From positions 1 to 64,000 of the forward strand of contig DWZD01000011.1 of the NCBI GenBank assembly GCA_019118345.1: a stretch of 64,000 nucleotides of DNA, in the 5' to 3' direction. The translations under genes and the position numbers were made by a program. The notes below the pieces were generated by a model that worked only from the letters and a program-made list of their open reading frames with translations, searched no databases and was not told the origin of the DNA. The stretch is from Candidatus Desulfovibrio intestinavium (lineage in GTDB: Bacteria > Desulfobacterota > Desulfovibrionia > Desulfovibrionales > Desulfovibrionaceae). Positions 1 through 7,158 of this stretch are shown here, in pieces (the first letter of the stretch is position 1; each line of letters begins with the position of its first letter).

Positions 1-216
1 CATCTTGGCGCCATCCAGAACCGTCTGGAAAACACGGTGAGCAACCTGACCATCCAGTCGGAAAACCTGCAGTCCGCCGAATCGCGCATCCGCGACGTGG
101 ACGTGGCGACGGAAATGACCAACTTTGTCCGTAACCAGGTGCTCACGCAATCCGCGGTGGCCATGCTCTCGCAGGCCAACAGCATGCCGCAGATGGCGCT
201 GCAGCTCATCGGCTAG
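1..216 (+). CDS. Flagellin, C-terminal fragment
   Basis: Partial gene, open at the window's left edge; 71 residues and a stop are visible. The end has the bacterial flagellin D0 C-terminal helix pattern: a coiled stretch with NRLENTVSNL and IRDVDVATEM, then QANSMPQMALQLIG at the terminus. Flagellin polymerises into the extracellular flagellar filament. A strong intrinsic terminator follows within 25 bases. fliD (filament cap) and fliS (export chaperone for flagellin) lie about 24 kb away in the same window. Which flagellin paralogue this is cannot be told from the fragment. Confidence 0.93.
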   Translation, partial: HLGAIQNRLENTVSNLTIQSENLQSAESRIRDVDVATEMTNFVRNQVLTQSAVAMLSQANSMPQMALQLIG

Positions 217-240
217 GCCAGCGCTCTCCAGAACAACAAA

Positions 241-270
241 AGGGCTGCCCCTCGGGGCAGCCCTTTTTCG
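241..270 (+). terminator. Intrinsic terminator of flagellin gene
   Basis: The stem AGGGCTGCCC / GGGCAGCCCT has a short loop and is followed by five T residues. It lies 25 bases after the flagellin stop codon. Confidence 0.9.
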
Positions 271-697
271 TTGCTGTGAGGCGCGTTTCGCCTCTGCCCG
301 GCTCGGGCCGCGTTTCGCGCGCCCGGGGGCGCCTTTTGAGGGGGCGCTGCCGGGAAGATCCCGCTTTTCGCGGGCGGCAGGCGCAGGCGTCCCCCCTGGG
401 GGCTGTTGATAAAAATTTTACAAATGATTTCAGTGTGTAGTGCAAATAGACCGTATACGCTCCGCTTGCCTATGGAGGCAGGGGTGCCTCGTGTCCCTGT
501 TTCTTCCCCGGTAAAAGTGCGCTGGGGAAGGGATGGGGAGCTTGGGGGGAAAGGGAAGCCCCCCAGCGCTGGCAGCGGCCGAAAGGCGGCCCGCAAGGGC
601 CGTGCCCGTTAGGCGGCGCAGGAGCCTTGCGGGCATCGACAGCAGAGCGAGGGCTTCCCCTTTCCCCAGAACACGCAGCGAATGGTGTCAACAGGCC
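271..697. other. Intergenic region with one copy of a dispersed GC-rich repeat
   Basis: No convincing gene lies between the flagellin terminator and the stop of the next gene. Short open frames here have no plausible start or composition. An AT-rich patch occurs near 405-450. Positions 571-650 hold a GC-rich repeat that, on the minus strand, resembles the tandem units at 62707-62860. Confidence 0.6.
571..650 (-). repeat. Dispersed intergenic repeat, copy 1
   Basis: Read on the minus strand, this stretch runs CGCTCTGCTGTCGATGCCCG, then a GC-rich spacer, then AACGGGCACGGCCC and GCGGGCCGCC. The same ordered blocks with a few small indels occur twice in tandem at 62707-62847. The second half can fold as an imperfect hairpin. 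It lies between genes, as expected of a REP/BIME-like dispersed element. Confidence 0.6.
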
Positions 698-1045
698 CTA
701 GGCGTGTCCGATCAGCGGGGGCAGCAGCCCCTCGCGCACGTTGCTCACCCGATAGATTTGCACCGTGTACTGTCCCGCCGGGCGGCAGAAGGGACAGCCG
801 TCGGTCATGAGCAGGCAGGAGCTGTCCAGTTCCAGCGGATCCACGCCCGCCTGCGCCAGCAGGCGTGTGGCGCGCCCGGGATCCCAGAGCACCGGCGCGC
901 CGCAGCGGCCACATTCCACAAAGAGCAGCTCCGGGTCAACGGGCCTGCGCGGCGGCGGCGAGGGCAGGCTGAACCAGCGGCGCGTGTCCTTGGGGCGGCG
1001 CGGCGGTCGGGGGTAGCGTCTGAGGGGGGCAAAGCGTCGGCCCAT
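698..1045 (-). CDS. Small Cys-rich protein, probably zinc-binding
   Basis: A 115-residue protein of unknown function. The N-terminal third is rich in Arg and Pro. The C-terminal two thirds look conserved and hold two Cys pairs, VECGRCGAP and DGCPFC, plus a single Cys in DSSCLL, which is typical of a structural zinc site. The start at 1045 is chosen because the upstream in-frame Met at 1168 would lie inside the divergent mutL start and add a low-complexity basic leader. No clear ribosome-binding site precedes either choice, so the start is uncertain. The gene is divergent from mutL. Confidence 0.6.
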   Translation of the reverse strand: MGRRFAPLRRYPRPPRRPKDTRRWFSLPSPPPRRPVDPELLFVECGRCGAPVLWDPGRATRLLAQAGVDPLELDSSCLLMTDGCPFCRPAGQYTVQIYRVSNVREGLLPPLIGHA

Positions 1046-1147
1046 TGCCCGGCGCAAGGCAGGGCGGCTTCCGGCGGCGTCGTTTCGCAGGGGGCGACGC
1101 GCCGCCCGGCGCTTGCCATGCCGTGTGCGGGCGGATACACTTGCCGC

Positions 1148-3151
1148 ATGTCTGCTCTTTCTGGTCATATTCGTCTCTTATCGCCTGAATTGCGCAATCA
1201 GATTGCCGCCGGCGAGGTGGTGGAACGTCCTGCCAGCGTGGTCAAGGAACTGGTGGAAAACAGTCTGGACGCCGGGGCGGAGCATATTGACGTCCGCCTT
1301 GATGACGGCGGTCAAAGCCTCATCCGGGTGCAGGATGACGGTCGGGGCATTGCGCCCGACGAGCTGGAGCTGGCCGTCACCCGCCATGCCACCAGCAAGA
1401 TCGGCAGCATGGATGATCTGGAACATATCCGCTCCTACGGCTTCCGGGGGGAAGCCCTGCCGAGCATTGCCTCGGTCTCGCGTTTTTGCATGACCTCTGC
1501 CGCCTCGACCGGAGAGACGGCGTCCGCCCGGCGGGTTCTGGTGGAGCACGGACGCCTGATCCGTGTCGAACCCGCTGCCCTGCATCGGGGCACGCTGGTG
1601 GAGGTGCGGGATCTCTTCATCAACGTCCCCGCCCGCCTGAAATTTCTGAAAAGTCCGTCCACGGAGTTCAAGCGCGCGCAGGACTGGCTGACCCGGCTGG
1701 CGCTGGCCCGCACGGATGTGGGCTTTCGCCTTGCCGCCGGGGAGCGCACGGTGCTGGACTTTTTGCCGGGGCAGCGCTTGGCGCAGCGGCTGGCTCAGCT
1801 CTGGCCGCAACTCATCGTGGAGGCGCTGCGGCCCTTTGACGCCACGCGCCACGGCATCCGCGTGCACGGGCTGGCGGCCCTGCCCCGAGTGTGCCAGCCG
1901 CGCGGGGATCGCATCCTGCTCTACGTCAATGATCGCGCCGTGACGGACAAGCGCCTGCTGGCCGCCGTGCGCGAGGCCTACAAGGGGCGGCTCACCAGCC
2001 GGGATTTTCCGCAGGTGGCGCTTTTTGTGGATATCGATCCCGGCGAGGTGGATGTCAACGTGCATCCGGCCAAGAGTGAAGTGCGCTTTCGGGATGAATC
2101 CGCCGTCTTTTCCGCCACGCTCCACGCGCTGCGGAGCGCCCTTGCCGGCGAGCTGGAAGCCGTGCTGGATGCCGCCGCCCCGCCAGATCCCGCCGCGCCG
2201 CAACGGCAGGAACCATACACTGTTGGCGGGCCGCAGGCAACCGCCCCGCGCCCGCAGGGATTCTGGGGCACGCTGGATGCGCCGCCCCTGTTGCGCCGTG
2301 TCGAGGAGGATGCGCCCGCCGGGGACACGTCCTGGCAGGTGACGCCCGCGCCCGTGCGCGGCGGGCTGAGCGAGGCTGTGCCCGGGAACGCGCCGCACCT
2401 TGCGCCGCCGCCTCCCGCCCCTTCTGGCGCGATGCCCCGACCGGAACCCGGGCAGGGGACGGCGGGCGCGCCGTTCCCGGAGGCATCGCCGTTGGCGGAG
2501 CCTTGTGCCGACGGCGTTTCCCTGTCCGTGCGCGATGCGGCGGATGCGGCTGCGGAAAGGCCCTGCGAGGCCGCCACGCCCGCCGTGCGGGACGGCCTGC
2601 GCGTGGGCGGGCTGACCTATCTGGGGCAGGTGGCCGATACCTATCTGATCCTGCGGGACGAGGAGGGGGCTTTGCTTTTGCTGGATCAGCATGCGGCCCA
2701 TGAGCGGGTGCTCTATGCCCGGCTGGCGCGCGGCGCTTTCGGCGGCGCGGGGCAATGTCTGGCCCTGCCGCTGGAATTGCCCCTGCAGGCCGTGGAGGAG
2801 GAACGGTTTTTCGAGCTGCGCCCCCGCCTGCAGCAGATGGGCTTCGGGCTGGAATGCGCCACCGGGCGTCTGGTGGCGCGCAGCATCCCCCCGCATCTGA
2901 GCCGGGCCGAAGCCCGGGATTTCCTGCGGGAAGCCCTGGCCGGGCGTCGGGACGATACCTCGGCCCTCTTCATTTCCCTGTCCTGCAAGGGGGCCATCAA
3001 GGCCGGGCAGCGTCTGACCGATGACGAGGCCGTGGGGCTGGTGCGCCAGTGGCTGCATACGCCGGAGCGGGAATACTGCCCGCACGGGCGTCCGGCGGTG
3101 CTGCGCTGGGATGCGGGGGCGCTGGAACGCCTGTTCAAGCGGCGGCAGTAG
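1148..3151 (+). CDS. mutL: DNA mismatch repair protein MutL
   Basis: 667 residues. MutL couples MutS mismatch recognition to strand removal. The N-terminal GHKL ATPase is clear: NQIAAGEVVERPASVV with the catalytic Glu in ELVENSLDAGA (about residue 38), DDGRGI (about 64) and GFRGEAL (about 95). A proline/alanine-rich linker spans about residues 340-470. The C-terminal dimerisation domain has DQHAAHER near 513, SCKGAIKAGQ, and CPHGRP near 644. The metal-endonuclease signature DQHAX2EX4E is incomplete, because its second Glu position is Ala (ERVLYA). The start was chosen at the MSALSGHIRLL Met, where homology begins; upstream sequence is low-complexity. murI follows after 119 bases. Confidence 0.97.
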   Translation: MSALSGHIRLLSPELRNQIAAGEVVERPASVVKELVENSLDAGAEHIDVRLDDGGQSLIRVQDDGRGIAPDELELAVTRHATSKIGSMDDLEHIRSYGFRGEALPSIASVSRFCMTSAASTGETASARRVLVEHGRLIRVEPAALHRGTLVEVRDLFINVPARLKFLKSPSTEFKRAQDWLTRLALARTDVGFRLAAGERTVLDFLPGQRLAQRLAQLWPQLIVEALRPFDATRHGIRVHGLAALPRVCQPRGDRILLYVNDRAVTDKRLLAAVREAYKGRLTSRDFPQVALFVDIDPGEVDVNVHPAKSEVRFRDESAVFSATLHALRSALAGELEAVLDAAAPPDPAAPQRQEPYTVGGPQATAPRPQGFWGTLDAPPLLRRVEEDAPAGDTSWQVTPAPVRGGLSEAVPGNAPHLAPPPPAPSGAMPRPEPGQGTAGAPFPEASPLAEPCADGVSLSVRDAADAAAERPCEAATPAVRDGLRVGGLTYLGQVADTYLILRDEEGALLLLDQHAAHERVLYARLARGAFGGAGQCLALPLELPLQAVEEERFFELRPRLQQMGFGLECATGRLVARSIPPHLSRAEARDFLREALAGRRDDTSALFISLSCKGAIKAGQRLTDDEAVGLVRQWLHTPEREYCPHGRPAVLRWDAGALERLFKRRQ

Positions 3152-3270
3152 GGGCGCGTCCTCTTTTTTCCGTCAAGAAGGGGATTTGTCCTTTACAGGC
3201 GGCCCGGTCTGAGGCAGGCTTTCCCCCGGCGCGGAAGGCCGTTCCGCGACCCCAGTCCAAGGAAGGCAGC

Positions 3271-4131
3271 ATGTCGGCATGTCAGCCCCCTGTTTCCGCA
3301 CCCGACCGCAACCGCCCCATCGGGCTGTTTGATTCCGGCATCGGCGGCCTGACCGTTTTGCGGGCCATCAAGGCCCGGCTCCCGCAGGAGCATCTGCTCT
3401 ATCTGGGGGATACGGCGCGCCTGCCCTACGGCACCAAGAGCCGGGAAACCATTGTCCGTTATACGCTCAAGGCCGCCCAGAAGCTGGTGGATGAGGGCGT
3501 GAAGATGCTGGTGGTGGCCTGCAATACCGCCACCAGTGCGGCCCTGCCCAGCCTGCGCGAGCATTTTGCCCCCCTGCCGGTGCTGGGGGTGGTCGAACCC
3601 GGGGCGCAGGCCGCCGTGAACGCCACCCGCAACGGACGCATTGCCGTCATCGCCACGGAGGCCACCATCGCCGACGGGGCCTATCAGCGGGCCATCAGCC
3701 GTCTGTTGCCTGAGGCTTCCGTGCTGGGCCGGCCCTGCACGCTCTTTGTGCCCCTGGCCGAGGAAGGCTGGTTGGACGGCCCCGTGGTCGAAGGCACGGC
3801 GCACAGGTATCTGGATGATATCTTTCAGGGGGCGGACGGGGCCGAACGCCCGGATACGCTGGTGCTGGGCTGTACGCATTTCCCGCTGTTTGCCTCGCTG
3901 CTGCAACGGGTCGTCGGCCCGCAGGTGCATATTGTGGATTCGGCGGCCACGACGGCGCAGGCCGTGGATGAGGCCCTGCGACGTCAGCAGCTGCGCCGAC
4001 AGGCCGCCGGAGGAGAGCGCGGCGCCTGCCGCTTCCTGACCACGGACAATTGCCGGCGCTTCGTGCGCACGGCCGGATTTTTTCTGGGGCAGCCCCTGCA
4101 AGCGGGAGAAGTGGAGCTGGTCAATATCTGA
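3271..4131 (+). CDS. murI: Glutamate racemase
   Basis: 286 residues. It interconverts L- and D-glutamate in the cytoplasm, supplying D-Glu for peptidoglycan. The family signatures are present: GLFDSGIGGLTVL near residue 17, the YLGDTARLPYG loop, the first catalytic Cys in VVACNTATSAALP (about residue 84), and the second in LGCTHFPLF (about residue 200). The start at 3271 follows GGAAGG with good spacing. The gene is in the same direction as mutL and upstream of the HU gene; a promoter before the HU gene suggests separate transcription of the latter. Confidence 0.97.
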   Translation: MSACQPPVSAPDRNRPIGLFDSGIGGLTVLRAIKARLPQEHLLYLGDTARLPYGTKSRETIVRYTLKAAQKLVDEGVKMLVVACNTATSAALPSLREHFAPLPVLGVVEPGAQAAVNATRNGRIAVIATEATIADGAYQRAISRLLPEASVLGRPCTLFVPLAEEGWLDGPVVEGTAHRYLDDIFQGADGAERPDTLVLGCTHFPLFASLLQRVVGPQVHIVDSAATTAQAVDEALRRQQLRRQAAGGERGACRFLTTDNCRRFVRTAGFFLGQPLQAGEVELVNI

Positions 4132-4177
4132 TCGCGCTTTTCCGGCGGCAAACTCTCGTAAAATGCGGCCTTTTGGG

Positions 4178-4207
4178 TTGACAGGCAGGGGAGGGCTTCC
4201 TTACAAC
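4178..4207 (+). promoter_or_regulatory. Candidate sigma70 promoter of the HU gene
   Basis: The -35 box is TTGACA at 4178-4183 and the -10 box is TACAAC at 4202-4207, with an 18-base spacer. This leaves a leader of about 45 bases before the HU start, with the ribosome-binding site GGAGAGAAG. Confidence 0.55.
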
Positions 4208-4260
4208 AATCCAATGCAATCAGGGGGAAATTTCCCTCAATCCCTTATGGAGAGAAGATC

Positions 4261-4536
4261 ATGACGAAAGCTGAGCTTGTGGAAAAAGTGTATGCCAAGG
4301 CCGGACTGCCCACCAAGGCCAAGGCCGAGGAAGCGCTGGACGCCGTGGTTGCCTCCCTGCGTGAAGCTCTGGCTGCGGGAGAATCCGTGACCTTTACCGG
4401 TTTCGGCAGCTTCAAGGTGGTGGAACGCGCCGCTCGCAAGGGTCGCAATCCTCGCTCCGGGGCGGAAATTACCATCCCCGCCGCCAAGGTCGCCAAGTTT
4501 ACGCCCGGCAAGGGCCTCAAGGACGCCATCAAGTAA
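4261..4536 (+). CDS. hup: DNA-binding protein HU
   Basis: 91 residues, the normal HU length. HU is a small dimeric histone-like protein that bends DNA in the nucleoid. Visible features are the N-terminal helices starting MTKAELVEKVYAKAGLP, the VTFTGFGSFKV strand, the DNA-binding arm with the RKGRNPRSG motif, and FTPGKGLKDAIK at the end. A good ribosome-binding site (GGAGAGAAG) lies just upstream. An intrinsic terminator and tRNA-Ser follow. The sequence does not decide between HU and the related IHF, but the arm motif fits HU. Confidence 0.95.
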   Translation: MTKAELVEKVYAKAGLPTKAKAEEALDAVVASLREALAAGESVTFTGFGSFKVVERAARKGRNPRSGAEITIPAAKVAKFTPGKGLKDAIK

Positions 4537-4563
4537 TTTTGCGTACTACCATCGGGCAGAAAC

Positions 4564-4593
4564 GGCGTCCGCCTGCCGGCTGACGCCTTTTTT
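4564..4593 (+). terminator. Intrinsic terminator after the HU gene
   Basis: The stem GGCGTC (4564-4569) / GACGCC (4582-4587) is followed by six T residues. A smaller GCC/GGC helix can form inside the loop. Confidence 0.75.
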
Positions 4594-4602
4594 GTCCCCA
4601 GC

Positions 4603-4692
4603 GGAGGGGTGGCAGAGCGGTTTAATGCGGCGGTCTTGAAAACCGTTGAAGGTTTGCGCCTTCCGGGGGTTCAAATCCCTCCCCCTCCGCCA
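4603..4692 (+). tRNA. tRNA-Ser (anticodon UGA)
   Basis: A 90-base type II tRNA with a genome-encoded CCA end. The acceptor stem is GGAGGGG / CCCCTCC with discriminator G. The anticodon stem GCGGT / ACCGT encloses the loop CTTGAAA, giving anticodon TGA. A long variable arm is present, as in tRNA-Ser, and the T loop is GTTCAAATC. The 3' end is the integration site of the downstream element; the tRNA stays intact on this side. Confidence 0.95.
4680..4692 (+). other. attL core at the tRNA-Ser 3' end
   Basis: The last 13 bases of the tRNA, TCCCCCTCCGCCA, recur with one mismatch at 15191-15203. Together they mark the probable crossover duplication left by the adjacent integrase. The repeat is short, so the exact crossover base is inferred. 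Confidence 0.7.
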
Positions 4693-4725
4693 AACATAAA
4701 TTTCACGAAGTTCACAGAAGTCCGC

Positions 4726-4759
4726 AAAGCCTTTGGCAATGCGGGCTTTTTCTTTTTTT
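4726..4759 (+). terminator. Terminator supplied by the element to tRNA-Ser
   Basis: The stem AAAGCC (4726-4731) / GGCTTT (4744-4749) is followed by TTCTTTTTTT. It lies just inside the element and probably replaces the native tRNA terminator, which now sits beyond attR. Confidence 0.6.
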
Positions 4760-4805
4760 AGTGTCCCAGAGAGTGCACCAAAGTCCCTAGACAGCCCACA
4801 AAAAA

Positions 4806-4889
4806 GGGGGCAACTTTGGGGGCAACTTTTTGACCCCAGCAAAAAGGGGAAAAAATCAGTTGCCCCCAAAGTGAAAGGAGTTGCCCCCA
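4806..4889. repeat. Left integrase arm-type sites
   Basis: Two direct copies of GGGGGCAACTTT (from 4806 and about 4818) are followed by two inverted copies, AGTTGCCCCCAAAGT and AGTTGCCCCCAA, the last one touching the integrase start codon. The 19-base block at 4806-4824 is repeated exactly at 15110-15128. This is the pattern of integrase N-terminal arm-binding sites. Because two copies overlap the int leader, self-repression is likely. Confidence 0.65.
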
Positions 4890-6089
4890 ATGCCCGGGAA
4901 ATTGACGGATACCGCCGTTCGCACGGCGAAGCCCAAGCCGAAGCCCTACAAGCTGGCGGACGGACACGGCCTCTATTTGGAAGTTGCCCCCAGTGGCGGC
5001 AAGTGGTGGCGGCTCAAGTACCGTCTTGCCGGGAAGGAGAAACGGCTATCCCTCGGGGTCTATCCCGCCGTGAGCCTGAAGGAGGCCCGCGCACGAGCCG
5101 CCGTCGCGAAAGAGCAGCTTGCCCGGGGGCTTGATCCAAGTGCCGAACGCCGGGCCGCCAAGATCGAAGCCGCCGCCGCTGTCAATACCTTTGAGCATGT
5201 GGCCCGTGACTGGTTCGCCCGGCAAAAGGATGGATGGACGCCACGCCACGCGGTAACCGTGTTGCGGCGGCTGGAAGGGCATGTGTTCCCTGTACTTGGT
5301 TCCCGGCCCATTGCCGAACTTGGCGCGCCGGACTTTCTGGCCGTGCTGCGGCGGGTCGAGGCCAGCGGGCACATAGAGACGGCGCGGCGGGTGGCGCAGA
5401 TATGCGGGCAGGTGACGCGCTATGCCCGGCTTTTCGGCATCGTCCAAGCTGACGCGGCAAGCGGCCTGTCCGAAGTCCTCACCACACGGCAGGCTCGGCA
5501 CTTTGCCACCATCACGGAACCGGGGGAGGTGGGTACGCTATTGCGGGCCATAGACGATTATCAGGGGGAGCCGTCCACCTGCCATGCCCTGCGCATACTG
5601 CCGTATGTCTTTGTTCGTTCCAGTGAGCTGCGTTGCGCGGTATGGGATGAGCTGGACTTGGACGCCGCAATGTGGGTCATCCCCGCCGAACGCATGAAGA
5701 TGCGGCGTCAGCATGTCGTGCCGCTGGCCCGGCAGGTGGTGGCGCTGTTCCAGTCCATGCGGCAGTTCTCCGGCGGCGGTCGGCTTGTCTTCCCCGGGCT
5801 TGCCTCAAGGACACGCCCACTAAGCGACGTTGGCCTTTTGAACGCCCTGCGCCGCATGGGGTACGCGCGGGGGGAAATGACGGTGCATGGCTTTCGCTCG
5901 CTGGCCTCTACCCTGCTCAATGGGCAGGGATACCCCCCGGACTGGATAGAGGCACAGCTTGCCCATGCTGAACGGAACAGCGTCCGGGATGCCTACAACC
6001 GGGCGCAGTACCTGCCTGAGCGCCGCAAAATGATGCAGGAGTGGGCGGACTATCTGGATAGCTTGAGGGAGCAGACCGGCAAGGGGTAG
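4890..6089 (+). CDS. P4-type tyrosine recombinase integrase
   Basis: 399 residues. It catalyses site-specific insertion and excision of the element. The N-terminal DUF4102 arm-binding domain starts KLTDTAVRTAKPKPKPYKLADGHGLYLEV, with the typical KRLSLGVYPAVSLKEARA. The SAM-like core-binding domain spans roughly residues 95-185. The catalytic domain shows Arg in VRSSELR (about 242), HGFR (about 332), His in LAHAERN and the Tyr nucleophile in DAYNRAQYL (about 368). Family members usually have TRPGELR at the first Arg, so SSEL is a variant. Start 4890 (MPGKLTD) lies nine bases after AAAGGAG; the TTG at 4881 is too close. It is adjacent to tRNA-Ser. Confidence 0.95.
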   Translation: MPGKLTDTAVRTAKPKPKPYKLADGHGLYLEVAPSGGKWWRLKYRLAGKEKRLSLGVYPAVSLKEARARAAVAKEQLARGLDPSAERRAAKIEAAAAVNTFEHVARDWFARQKDGWTPRHAVTVLRRLEGHVFPVLGSRPIAELGAPDFLAVLRRVEASGHIETARRVAQICGQVTRYARLFGIVQADAASGLSEVLTTRQARHFATITEPGEVGTLLRAIDDYQGEPSTCHALRILPYVFVRSSELRCAVWDELDLDAAMWVIPAERMKMRRQHVVPLARQVVALFQSMRQFSGGGRLVFPGLASRTRPLSDVGLLNALRRMGYARGEMTVHGFRSLASTLLNGQGYPPDWIEAQLAHAERNSVRDAYNRAQYLPERRKMMQEWADYLDSLREQTGKG

Positions 6090-6425
6090 TGTATGTGTAA
6101 ACATCTGATATGTCTGCAACTTAGTAACTTAATAGGTAATAGGGTTCACTTTGTTTTCAACCCCTATTTGCCGGAACGTGTGCACACAACTTACCCTTAT
6201 CCATTTTGAGGTGTCCAAGGTGTTCAGGTGTCAAAGCCTTGGTGCGTAAGGCTTTGCGGCGAACACCTTTGCTGAACACCTTTTTTCGGAGGTGTGAAGG
6301 TGTTCGCGGGGTGGCGGGGGGAGAGGGCAGCAAAAAGGGCCGGGGAAGTCCCGGCCCGTGGGTGAGGATCACGCCTCGTCTGTGGTGTCGTCTGTCATTG
6401 CCGACGCATAGGCACAGCGTACCGC
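6090..6425. other. Non-coding stretch with iteron repeat
   Basis: There is no credible gene between the integrase stop and the next promoter. The region holds one arm of the 110-bp inverted repeat (6201-6310) and AT-rich sequence at 6100-6160, a composition suited to a replication or recombination site. Confidence 0.6.
6201..6310 (+). repeat. 110-bp inverted repeat, left arm, with GGTGTTC iterons
   Basis: Identical over all 110 bases to the reverse complement of 14851-14960. It contains seven GGTGTNN heptamers: GGTGTCC 6210, GGTGTTC 6219, GGTGTCA 6227, inverted copies at 6261 and 6274, GGTGTGA 6291 and GGTGTTC 6299. A central hairpin AAAGCCTT / AAGGCTTT is present. Perfect identity over 8.5 kb implies selection or recent conversion. 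The layout resembles the paired ori/crr regions of satellite P4, whose primase-helicase binds GGTGAACAG-type iterons. Confidence 0.9.
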
Positions 6426-6454
6426 TTGAAATAGAGCAATGGTTGCTCTATATT
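6426..6454 (+). promoter_or_regulatory. Promoter with palindromic operator in the spacer
   Basis: The -35 box is TTGAAA (6426-6431) and the -10 box is TATATT (6449-6454), with a spacer of exactly 17 bases. The perfect palindrome TAGAGCAA-TGG-TTGCTCTA (6432-6450) fills the spacer. The start codon at 6461 is only six bases past the -10 box, so the transcript should be almost leaderless. The obvious candidate repressor is the HTH protein encoded second in the operon. Confidence 0.75.
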
Positions 6455-6460
6455 CTTGCC

Positions 6461-6688
6461 ATGCCCACATTGAAACGCTTTCCCGCGCTCAAGATTGAAA
6501 TGCGCTACCGCGACCACCTGCCGCCACATGTGCATGTGCTGTCCCGTGAGCGGCGCGAAGCCCTTATTGAGATCGAGACGCTGGCGGTTGTCGGCAATAT
6601 CCCGCTTCGAGAGCTTGGCGAAGCGTTGGCATGGGTTGCGGACAACCGGGCTGAACTGCTGGAAACATGGCGGAGGTATCATCCATGA
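6461..6688 (+). CDS. DUF4160 domain protein
   Basis: 75 residues. It matches the DUF4160 pattern, in which a short strand-rich fold begins MPTLKRFPALKIEMRYRDHLPPHVHV, followed by EALIEIETLAVV and a C-terminal helix with NRAELLETWRRY. DUF4160 genes commonly sit directly before DUF2442 genes, as here, in toxin-antitoxin-like pairs; biochemical function is not established. There is no Shine-Dalgarno and almost no leader before the start. The stop overlaps the next start (ATGA). Confidence 0.8.
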   Translation: MPTLKRFPALKIEMRYRDHLPPHVHVLSRERREALIEIETLAVVGNIPLRELGEALAWVADNRAELLETWRRYHP

Positions 6689-7158
6689 GCAAGTTTTTCT
6701 TTCCCGAGTTGCAGGCCGTTGAGGCACTTGCCCCCTATCGCCTGCGCACCCGCTGGCATACCGGCGAGGTGCTGGAAGTTGACGTGTCCGGCATCCTTCA
6801 TCAACTGCCGGAACTGTCACCTCTGCTGGAACCGGCCACCTTTGCCCGCGCGCATGTGGGGGAATGGGGCGGCACGGTGGAATGGTTTGACAGTGAGCTT
6901 GGCGCGGACAATGTATACGCCCTCGCCAAGGAGCAGGCCGGGCAGCCAAGTCATGAAATGTTCGGCGAGTGGATGCGCCGCCACGGACTTTCCCTCACCA
7001 CTGCCGCCGCTGCCTTGGGCATGAGCCGCCGCATGGTGTCATATTACCGCACAGCGCAACGGCCCATTCCCCGGCATGTGTGGCTGGCCTGCCTTGGATG
7101 GGAAGCGGCGGCGGGCCATGATCCCTTGCCCCGTGCCCTGCCGGGCAAGGTGGCATGA
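6685..7158 (+). CDS. DUF2442 domain protein fused to a helix-turn-helix
   Basis: 157 residues. The first 80 have the DUF2442 pattern (YRLRTRWHTGEVLEVDVSGIL, then VGEWGGTVEWFDSELGADNVY). The C-terminal part (about 95-150) carries a helix-turn-helix, LSLTTAAAALGMSRRMVSYYR. The start at 6685 follows CGGAGG with eight-base spacing and overlaps the previous stop. The domain order suggests a DNA-binding partner of the DUF4160 protein and an autoregulator acting on the palindrome at 6432-6450. This role is inferred from context. Confidence 0.8.
   Translation: MSKFFFPELQAVEALAPYRLRTRWHTGEVLEVDVSGILHQLPELSPLLEPATFARAHVGEWGGTVEWFDSELGADNVYALAKEQAGQPSHEMFGEWMRRHGLSLTTAAAALGMSRRMVSYYRTAQRPIPRHVWLACLGWEAAAGHDPLPRALPGKVA

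Noticed and set aside
533..1147. Long N-terminal extension in frame with mutL
   Set aside because: Arg/Ala-rich and not like MutL; family homology begins at the Met at 1148.
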